Made by a program: the position numbers and the translations under genes. The notes under the pieces were generated by a model. That model was given only the letters and a program-made list of their open reading frames with translations. It searched no databases and had not been told where the DNA came from. Below, piece after piece: positions 1 to 6,294 of a DNA stretch of 20,346 nt; positions within the stretch are counted from its first letter, which is position 1, and every line of letters begins with the position of its first letter. Origin of the DNA: JBBRCX01 sp038204465 (lineage in GTDB: Bacteria; Planctomycetota; Phycisphaerae; Tepidisphaerales; Tepidisphaeraceae); the NCBI GenBank assembly GCA_038204465.1, contig JBBRCX010000082.1, positions 1-20,346 on the forward strand. Direction: 5' to 3'.

Positions 1-1
1 G

Positions 2-157
2 GGGGCGAGGGCCTGGTCGATTCTGGCCAGCGTGATGCGAACCGCTGAGCAGCAGGGCCGCGATGTGCTCGATACGCTCAAAACGCTGCTGCGCGCGGCA
101 TGGGCTGGCGAGAACATCGGCCTGCTCACCGACGTGCTACCAGCCGATACGTCGTGA
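2..157 (+). CDS. IS66-type transposase, C-terminal tail (5'-truncated by window edge)
   Basis: An open frame enters from the left edge and ends at TGA 155-157, giving about 51 residues. The tail contains ARAWSILASVMRTAEQQGR, then DVLDTLKTLLRAAW and a short end at LPADTS. This resembles the extreme C-terminus of IS66-family transposases (TnpC/ORF3), where an AxxILxSVxRTxxQQGRxxLD helix is common. The catalytic DDE domain would lie upstream, outside the window, so it is not possible to tell whether the element is intact. The match rests on memory of the family; a tail of another planctomycete IS transposase is the main alternative. The gene-poor, repeat-containing DNA just downstream fits the end of a mobile element. 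Confidence 0.6.
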   Translation, partial: GARAWSILASVMRTAEQQGRDVLDTLKTLLRAAWAGENIGLLTDVLPADTS

Positions 158-210
158 CCTCAGGGGCGGGACGGTAAACAGTTACATCGAACGCCGTCAA
201 GAATTGGACC

Positions 211-270
211 CGTCCCGTTTACTCCCGCTTGTCCGTCCCGTTTACTCCCGCTTGTCCCGTTTGCTCCCGC
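211..270. repeat. 23-bp tandem repeat, about 2.6 copies
   Basis: Positions 211-233 and 234-256 are identical 23-bp units beginning CGTCCCGTTTAC and ending TCCCGCTTGTC. A third, partial and slightly diverged copy follows to about 270 (TTTGCTCCCGC in place of TTTACTCCCGC). The repeat starts about 55 bp after the transposase stop. IS66 ends often begin GTAA..., and the reverse complement of this unit contains GTAAACGGGACG, so the array may mark or derive from the right end of the element. That link is an inference; the repetition itself is directly visible. Confidence 0.75.
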
Positions 271-310
271 CCGGATGCGGCGGCGAATGTCTGTCGCGGC
301 GGGGAGAAGA

Positions 311-331
311 GGGCGGGTTTGAAACCCGCCC
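311..331. repeat. REP-like palindrome
   Basis: A perfect inverted repeat has arms GGGCGGGTTT (311-320) and AAACCCGCCC (322-331) around a single central G, followed by CTACAGGGGG. Short extragenic palindromes with GGGCGGGTTT arms are dispersed in many GC-rich bacterial genomes. As RNA it would form a stable 10-bp stem with a tight turn. Only one copy is seen here, so its dispersed nature is presumed. Confidence 0.6.
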
Positions 332-399
332 CTACAGGGGGATCGCGTACGTTGTGCCGCGTGAGGAGAGCGCGGTCACCGCGATCGGATGGCATGGGG

Positions 400-905
400 G
401 CGCGCGTGGTTGTGAAGTTTATTCATTGCAACGGGTCGGGGTGGGCGTGGCGGGTGGCCGGTTCGGGTTTTGTGAGCGGGTGGGGAGTGGCCGGTGTGCA
501 GGCGGCGGATCGAGTTTCGCCGGCTCGATTAACGCGGGCCCGCCGACCCGAACAAAGGATGCGGCGTTCGGGGTGTGTTAGCGGCATTGGTCGGGCAAAT
601 CTCTGGGTGAATCCTGGTCAGAGGATGGGGGTGGGCTGGGGGATGGTTGGATGGGGCTCGGGGGGCGGTGGCGGGCGGATGGACGGCGGTTGGATGGTGT
701 ACGGAGTTTCAATGGGTGCTCGGAGGGGATCTGATGGGTTGCGATTGGGGGTGAGATGGGATTCTGAGGCGCCAGCAGGGTTGGGCGATGGAGAGATGGA
801 GCGAAAAGCCTGGGATTGGCTCGTTGATCACCTTTGCTGGTGTTGCAATGGGATGGGTTTTTGTGAGCCGTGTGTGCCGCGTTGGGTGGGTTCTGATCGG
901 TGGCT
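400..905 (-). promoter_or_regulatory. G-rich/C-poor tract; possible Rho-dependent termination zone for the minus-strand operon
   Basis: On the plus strand this stretch is dominated by G and T with few C. It includes dense G-runs at 627-631, 633-635, 638-642, 653-656 and 660-665, which could form G-quadruplexes. It lies directly downstream of the minus-strand gene ending at 910, so the corresponding RNA would be C-rich and G-poor, which is the composition expected of Rho-utilisation (rut) regions. No intrinsic hairpin plus U-tract is visible after that gene. Long frames in this tract on both strands look like compositional artefacts: they are low-complexity and resemble nothing recognisable. 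The composition is seen; the function is inferred. Confidence 0.35.
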
Positions 906-909
906 GGTC

Positions 910-1848
910 TTAGTTGGGCTCGAGGCGGACGGCGGGCGGGGGTGGGGGGCGGAGCTGGGCCTGGGCTTGTAGTTGCTCGGGTTGATCGGCGGAGAGGATG
1001 CAGTTGGGGAAGGCGCGCAGATAGAGTTGCGCGGGGGCCGCGGCGTTCGTGGAATCCTGCATCGAGCGGGCCTTGGCGCGCAGCGCGAGAAAAGTGCGGC
1101 GATCGGCGACGGGGGTACGCCGCCAACTTCGAGAGAGATTTTCTGCTTCGGTTCGCGCTTCATCGCCGCGGGAATCGAGGGGGATTCGATCGGGGGCGGC
1201 GGGGGAAGGGAAGCGATCGCTCATGCGGCGGAAGAGCACCTCGAACTTCGCGGGGTCCCAGCCGCCGTGCGCATACAAGGTGAACCCCAGATGGTCCGCC
1301 TCGCGCTCCTGGGGGAGAGTAAAGCGATTGATGACGTACCCATATGCCGCGGCGGGAAGGGGCCGCTCCTCATCGGGTCTCAATCCCGTCTTCTCCATGT
1401 CCAGATTCAGCGCGTGCGCGAACCCATGCGAGATCGCGGCGGCGAGTTCCTCTTCGCTGCCGCACTGCTGGAACAGGCCGTTGTAGATGTAGATGTGCGT
1501 TCCGCCTGTCGTGAAGACGTTGACCGTGGGGTTATTCACCAAGTGAAACTTCACCTGCGAAAAGACCGGGTTCCCCGCCTTCTGGGGAGCGGCGGCCCTG
1601 GCGGCGGCGACGATCCGGTGGCCAATTTCCTGTACGTACTCCTGTAGGTCCGTGTCTGGTGTCACCGCCGAGATGAGGGCTTGGTTGTGCAGGCGATCCG
1701 CCTGCTCGACGAACTTCGCGGCAGGAGCGGGCCCCGCGCAGCCGACGAGGGATATCAGCAGGAAGAGACTCGAGCCCAGGCCGGCGCGAAGGCCGGCTGC
1801 GCCACCTCGCAAAAGTCCCGGCGGATTGGCAGCGGCAATGACGGTCAT
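910..1848 (-). CDS. M48-like (peptidase-fold) lipoprotein with degenerate HGxxH motif
   Basis: This 312-residue protein resembles the catalytic domain of M48-family (Oma1/BepA/HtpX-like) zinc metallopeptidases. A hydrophobic segment ends in a lipobox, LVGC with Cys37, which predicts an exported lipid-anchored protein. Next comes the typical pre-catalytic region (NPTVNVFTTGGTHIYIYNGL, residues 106-125, then SEEELAAAISH). The expected HExxH reads HGFAH (141-145), so the two His ligands remain but the catalytic Glu is Gly. The third-ligand motif EREAD is present, with Glu183 as the likely ligand. A Pro-rich tail ends the protein. The start is set by an ATGA overlap with the stop of the large upstream gene (ATG 1848-1846, TGA 1847-1845), which indicates translational coupling. 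An in-frame start further upstream, at 1917, would overlap that gene by 73 bp and is less likely. It probably binds zinc or a partner without hydrolysing peptides (inference). Confidence 0.85.
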   Translation of the reverse strand: MTVIAAANPPGLLRGGAAGLRAGLGSSLFLLISLVGCAGPAPAAKFVEQADRLHNQALISAVTPDTDLQEYVQEIGHRIVAAARAAAPQKAGNPVFSQVKFHLVNNPTVNVFTTGGTHIYIYNGLFQQCGSEEELAAAISHGFAHALNLDMEKTGLRPDEERPLPAAAYGYVINRFTLPQEREADHLGFTLYAHGGWDPAKFEVLFRRMSDRFPSPAAPDRIPLDSRGDEARTEAENLSRSWRRTPVADRRTFLALRAKARSMQDSTNAAAPAQLYLRAFPNCILSADQPEQLQAQAQLRPPPPPAVRLEPN

Positions 1849-4800
1849 TCGGAGCGAGAGTTGGTCGAGACGGCGGCGGGCTGGGTCCATACGTACGGTT
1901 GATCGGCCAGAGTCCACTTCAAACGTTCGGCCAAAGAGCGTGCCGGGGCGGTGAACGCAAGACGGAATCCGACGTCGGAATAGCCCATGTCCGATCGTCC
2001 GGCCGGCAGGGGCTTGATTACCGGCGATTCGACGGGCGACAGCGCGGAGCCCCCGATGACGAAGAGACTATCCGGATTCTGCTTCACGAATTGCTGAATT
2101 CCCTCGGCGAACTGTTTCTGCGGCCAGCTCTCATACTGCCGCGGCGCATCACAGACGAACTCCGCGACGTTGCCGATCAGGTTATGGAAGGTCAGACCGT
2201 CGGAGACGTTGACTGCTCGGAACAGCAGCGTGCCGTCGTTTTCCGGGCGGCTCCGCGCTTCGACGCCGTCGGTCGAAGCCGAAGCTCCGAACACGCCGCG
2301 GTCCAGCCAATGTTCGCGCGGGATCGAATTGTTCAGCAGGTACTTTTGTTCCAGCTCCCATGTCTGATCGCGAAGATTGGGCTGCATTGATGCAATGGTC
2401 CTGGACTGATAGGCATAGGCGGCCATCCACTCGGTCGAAGTGGGGAGGCGGCAGGCGAGAAGGTTGGCGACGTACAACGCGGTCGGGGGCGAAACGTGTT
2501 GCATCGGGTGGTCGGGAGACGGGTCGCCGCCAAATTGCGGTGACATCGACGTGCGGTTGAACCGGCCGGCGCGCAGCTCCGGGGGATAATCGTTGTAATC
2601 CTCTGGCGATAGCCAAAGCATTGGCGTCGACATTGCGGCGCTTGCGGTGTCGGACCATTCCCATACGCGGGCGCCGCGGCGCGAGTCGGCGGCGCCGGGC
2701 AGGTATGGCCAGGGCAGGCGGCGGACCTCGGACCACGCGGAGGCGGAGGAGACGACGCCGGTGAACTGAGCAAATGACATCTCGGTGGTGCAAAGGTAGA
2801 AAGGGCGGGCGGCTTTTGGCTCGACGCGGCGGAACTCGAGCGGGAGCTGGTCGGGTGCGAACGCCAGCTTGAAGACGTCGCCGGGGCGCTGCTCGGCGAA
2901 AGGCTCCTTCGCGTCGAGGCTTCCAAGCTTCTGCGTCAATCCTTCCTGCCCCTTAATGGTCTCGGCGGCCTTGCCGAGATTCGTCACGATGGTTTTCACG
3001 GCGACGTCTGCACCGCCGCCGGATGCTTGCCTGGCGAGATAGAGCCAGATGTTGAATCGGGCAGCGGGCGGCAGCGCGTTGAGGCGATCGTCGGCGACTT
3101 CGAAAGCGTTCCGTTGCAGAGCGGCGTCGCGAAGCATGGTTTCAGATTTTGCGGCGGAAACGAAGCGCATCCATCGGACCGCTCCCTGCTCGCGGAGATC
3201 CGAGATTGCGGCCGCCCGCTCGGGGCTGTCCTTCAAGGGCTTGAGGAGATCGAGAAGTCGCTGACGGAGCGATGCTTCAGTTTTGAGATCATTGGAAGTC
3301 GCCGGCCAGGCTGGATTCCGCGCGGGTAAGAGACGCCAGGCGGTTAGGACGAGTTCAGGTTCCTTCGCCTCCGAGGCCACTTGAAGCAGATTCGCGGCCG
3401 GGGCGTCGGCGAGCGACTGCAGCCTGGCGATACGCTGCAGATCGGGCTTGAGCGCGGCCTGAATGCGCGGGTCTTTCCAGAGGAGATTCGCTTTCTTGTC
3501 CCATTTCTCGTCGGGGCGATCGTCGAGCATCAGGAGGGGCTTTGCGATGGGGAAGTCTTTGCCCAGATCCGCAAGCTCGCGGCACCACGCGCCGTATGCG
3601 TCGGCAACTTGCTTTCGCGCGGCAGCGTCGACTGTCGGCCTCTTCGGATCCAGGGCTTCCAGCAGCTTGGCGAGTTGCTGCTCGCGTTCGGTGCGTGCGG
3701 TGGTGGCGAATGATTCCGGGAGGTTGGACGGAACGGCGGGGAAGGTACGGTCGAGCTCGGAAAGCTGGAGGAGTAGCCCATTGGTGGCGTCGCGCGTGGC
3801 GATGGGAACGCCGGGCTCACCTTTCATTTCACGGGCGAGTGAGTCTGTCCATGATTTCCAATAGTCATTGACGCGCTGCGAGGAAGTCGCCAGCGGAGGC
3901 TGGCTGGCGAGCCAGTGCTGCGGGGTTTCGGGTGCGTAAGTTTTGGCCAGGGCGTCGATCTTCTTGTTGAGATCTGACTGGGCGGAAGCGAAGCCGGCAT
4001 TGAGGTCGGCTTCGGTGAAGCGCTTCTCGCCGAACGCGTCGATCTCTGATTCCAGCGCTTGCTTCTCTTTTGCGAAAGCGGTTTGCCGAGCCGGTTCGGC
4101 CGGGTATTTGCCGATGGAGTCGGAGATGTCGGCCAGTTGTCTGCGCAACGTGCCGACCGCCAAGGCGATCTGCTCGGGCTTCAACAACAGGGGCTGCTTC
4201 GCGACTTCCACCGGCGGCTTCAGCGGCTCGGGAGTTGGATTCACCGGAGGCTTGGTTGGTTGGACGGCCGGCGGTTGCACCGGCGCGGGTTGCGGCGGGG
4301 CCGGCAATGTGCGCTCGGGTGGTTGCACGATCGTCGGGGGAGCAGGCGGCGAAGGTTGCGGGAGCGCCGACGCCGGCTTGGGCGCCGGGGTGACGGAAGG
4401 CTTCGCTGGCTCGGGGACGGGTGCGACCGGCGGCTTCGGCGGCTTTGGCGCCGGCAGGACCGGTGCCGGGACGAGCGGCGGCTTCTCAATCGCCATCGCG
4501 ACCGCGGAAGTCTTCTGCGCCTCTTCAACCAGTTTGACGGCGACGGTAGCGCTCGAGGCCAGCTCGTTCAGGCCCTCGAAGCCGCGGTCGGAAAGCTGCA
4601 CGGCGCCGGCAGCGCTCGCGCGGAGCGTGCCGGCAAGCGTGCGCAGCGATTCATCGGGCGATGCGCGCAATTCGGCGGTTCGCTCATCGAGCAGTTTCCA
4701 GTTGTCCTCGCCGGAAGCGTAGCTGCGCTCGATGTTCGGCAGCACGTCCAGGAATCGATTGAGGCCATCGGCAAACTTTCTGCCGCGGCTTAATCGTGCG

Positions 4801-6026
4801 TCGGCGATCAAAGCGCTCAGGTAGGCCGCTGGCTGCGCCCAGCCGCGGTCTTGATACCGCTTTTGAAGATCGATCGCCCACGAAAGCCGCTTCCACCGCT
4901 CGGATGAGAAGCCTTCCTTCACGTCTTGCATGGCCGCGAGGGCGGCCCTCGTCCTGCGGTATTCTGAGAGACTTAAAAGGGAACTATCCTTCGCGTCGCA
5001 CTTGATCGACATATCGACCTTGTCGAGGCGCGTGAGGATCGTTCTCAACTGCGGATCATCATTGAAGCGCAGTCGATGTTCCGGGTCGGACAGCTCGGTG
5101 GCGAGCGGACCAAACCAATCTGTTTTCTCCCTGCAAAACTGCGTTTGAGCGGAGGAACTGAGGCCGGCGAGGATTCCGCCCCCCGCCAGCGCGAGCCCGG
5201 CGAGCGCCGCGGCGGTGATGAGCGGCTTGCGAAGCTTGCGCAGAGGCGGCCCTTTGAGGGTTGGAACGTGCAGGGGGGTGTGGTGCGCGGGCGCCAGGGA
5301 TTCCAGCTTCCTCGCTACACCCAGCAGGCTCGCCGGCCATCCATCAATTCGATGGGCCATGAGATCATGGCACAGCTGCCGCCAGCTTTCTGCGTAGGGG
5401 CCGAGGCGCTCCCAGCCGGATGACGCCGGCAGACTTTCGCCAACCGGTCCGTCAAACTTGCGATTCAATACGAGCTGATGGATCAACAATCCGACCGCGT
5501 GAAGATCCCCGATCTCCGCGTCTTTAGCCGCGTGGCGAGCGGGCCCAGGATCCGCCAGAAGGACTCGCGCCGTCTCCGGTTCGCGGCCGACGAGCAGGAC
5601 ATTGCTGGGCTTCAGGTTTCCATGCGAGCGGGAGGCGATCTGTCCAAGCTCGGTCAGGCCCCGGACGATGTTCAGGACCATGGCGTGGAGAAAGGATGCG
5701 CTGATCGGCGTCTGATCCGTGATCAAAGTCTGGATCGAACGCGGGTGAAAGTCGGTAACGGCGTAGGCGGTGAAGCCTTGAAGACCCAAGTCGTGCACCG
5801 GCGCCCAGTACTTGGCGCCATTGTTGACTAAATGCCTCTGCACGCGTGCGCGATCGAGAAAATACTGGGCTTCCCAGTGGGGCTCATCGGGGTCGGTCTG
5901 GCTGGAGTTGAATACCTTGATCGCGAATCGCGCATCGGAACCCCCCACGAGCTTGGCGCGGTAGACCGCGGCCTGCGCGCTCGAACAGAGTTCCTCGACA
6001 ATCTCGTATCTGCCGAAAGTAATCAT
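1845..6026 (-). CDS. Pseudokinase / transmembrane / Pro-rich / FGE-sulfatase-like fusion protein
   Basis: This 1393-residue multidomain protein begins with a Ser/Thr-kinase-like domain (about 4-245). FGRYEIVEEL opens the lobe, the glycine loop is degenerate (CSSAQAAVY), and the AIK lysine is kept (Lys37). The HRDLKPSN loop reads HGNLKPSN (135-142), so the catalytic Asp is Asn137, and DFG reads DPG (159-161). It therefore looks like a pseudokinase. A hydrophobic segment at about 268-290 probably spans the membrane. A long helical region follows, then a Pro/Ala/Lys-rich linker (about 515-615), a second helical region, and a formylglycine-generating-enzyme-like domain (about 1076-1360). That last domain has LPTSTEWMAAYAY, IGNVAEF, GGSAL and a terminal GFRLAF. 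Kinase plus FGE-like fusions are typical of planctomycetes. The ATG at 6026 was chosen because the kinase fold starts two residues later; frame upstream of it shows no domain. No clear Shine-Dalgarno is seen. It is translationally coupled to the M48-like gene downstream. Confidence 0.88.
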   Translation of the reverse strand: MITFGRYEIVEELCSSAQAAVYRAKLVGGSDARFAIKVFNSSQTDPDEPHWEAQYFLDRARVQRHLVNNGAKYWAPVHDLGLQGFTAYAVTDFHPRSIQTLITDQTPISASFLHAMVLNIVRGLTELGQIASRSHGNLKPSNVLLVGREPETARVLLADPGPARHAAKDAEIGDLHAVGLLIHQLVLNRKFDGPVGESLPASSGWERLGPYAESWRQLCHDLMAHRIDGWPASLLGVARKLESLAPAHHTPLHVPTLKGPPLRKLRKPLITAAALAGLALAGGGILAGLSSSAQTQFCREKTDWFGPLATELSDPEHRLRFNDDPQLRTILTRLDKVDMSIKCDAKDSSLLSLSEYRRTRAALAAMQDVKEGFSSERWKRLSWAIDLQKRYQDRGWAQPAAYLSALIADARLSRGRKFADGLNRFLDVLPNIERSYASGEDNWKLLDERTAELRASPDESLRTLAGTLRASAAGAVQLSDRGFEGLNELASSATVAVKLVEEAQKTSAVAMAIEKPPLVPAPVLPAPKPPKPPVAPVPEPAKPSVTPAPKPASALPQPSPPAPPTIVQPPERTLPAPPQPAPVQPPAVQPTKPPVNPTPEPLKPPVEVAKQPLLLKPEQIALAVGTLRRQLADISDSIGKYPAEPARQTAFAKEKQALESEIDAFGEKRFTEADLNAGFASAQSDLNKKIDALAKTYAPETPQHWLASQPPLATSSQRVNDYWKSWTDSLAREMKGEPGVPIATRDATNGLLLQLSELDRTFPAVPSNLPESFATTARTEREQQLAKLLEALDPKRPTVDAAARKQVADAYGAWCRELADLGKDFPIAKPLLMLDDRPDEKWDKKANLLWKDPRIQAALKPDLQRIARLQSLADAPAANLLQVASEAKEPELVLTAWRLLPARNPAWPATSNDLKTEASLRQRLLDLLKPLKDSPERAAAISDLREQGAVRWMRFVSAAKSETMLRDAALQRNAFEVADDRLNALPPAARFNIWLYLARQASGGGADVAVKTIVTNLGKAAETIKGQEGLTQKLGSLDAKEPFAEQRPGDVFKLAFAPDQLPLEFRRVEPKAARPFYLCTTEMSFAQFTGVVSSASAWSEVRRLPWPYLPGAADSRRGARVWEWSDTASAAMSTPMLWLSPEDYNDYPPELRAGRFNRTSMSPQFGGDPSPDHPMQHVSPPTALYVANLLACRLPTSTEWMAAYAYQSRTIASMQPNLRDQTWELEQKYLLNNSIPREHWLDRGVFGASASTDGVEARSRPENDGTLLFRAVNVSDGLTFHNLIGNVAEFVCDAPRQYESWPQKQFAEGIQQFVKQNPDSLFVIGGSALSPVESPVIKPLPAGRSDMGYSDVGFRLAFTAPARSLAERLKWTLADQPYVWTQPAAVSTNSRSE

Positions 6027-6239
6027 TCGAACAAGGTTCAGCTGTAGGCGATGGCGCCAGTTTCCTCCGCCGGAAATCACCACACGTTGGTAACGATGCC
6101 CGACGGAGGCTGCCGTTAGTACGGGCCCAAAGATACCCGGAAATTTTGAATCGTGCGCACCCAAATGCAGGGGCGGATCCGTCGTTTCCCCGTGCCCAAA
6201 ACCGGCTGGTTGCGCCCGCAAATCGTGCAAGCCGCTGCT

Positions 6240-6257
6240 GTTATCACTAAGTTATCA
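6240..6257 (+). promoter_or_regulatory. Direct repeat GTTATCA with 11-bp period, possible operator
   Basis: GTTATCA occurs at 6240-6246 and again at 6251-6257, separated by CTAA, so the copies lie one helical turn apart on the same DNA face. A third related sequence (GTTAAGATG) follows at once. The block is AT-rich against a GC-rich background and lies about 40 bp upstream of the glycoside hydrolase start, in the divergent region shared with the kinase gene. This is the arrangement expected of a regulator binding site, but no regulator gene is present in the window and the function is inferred. Confidence 0.4.
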
Positions 6258-6294
6258 GTTAAGATGTAAAGTCCGGATGCAACGGAGGTAGCGG

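Noticed and set aside
229..972. 247-residue plus-strand frame in the G-rich tract
   Set aside because: Gly/Trp/Arg low-complexity product typical of G-rich DNA without stops; no domain, no ribosome-binding site, and it overlaps the end of the well-supported M48-like gene.
578..1126. 182-residue Pro/Arg-rich minus-strand frame
   Set aside because: Compositional artefact of the C-rich strand; overlaps the M48-like gene in another frame and shows no recognisable family.
3943..4793. Long Gly/Arg-rich plus-strand frames opposite the large kinase/FGE-like gene
   Set aside because: They are the antisense reading of the Pro-rich linker; glycine and arginine strings arise from complementing CCN-rich codons.
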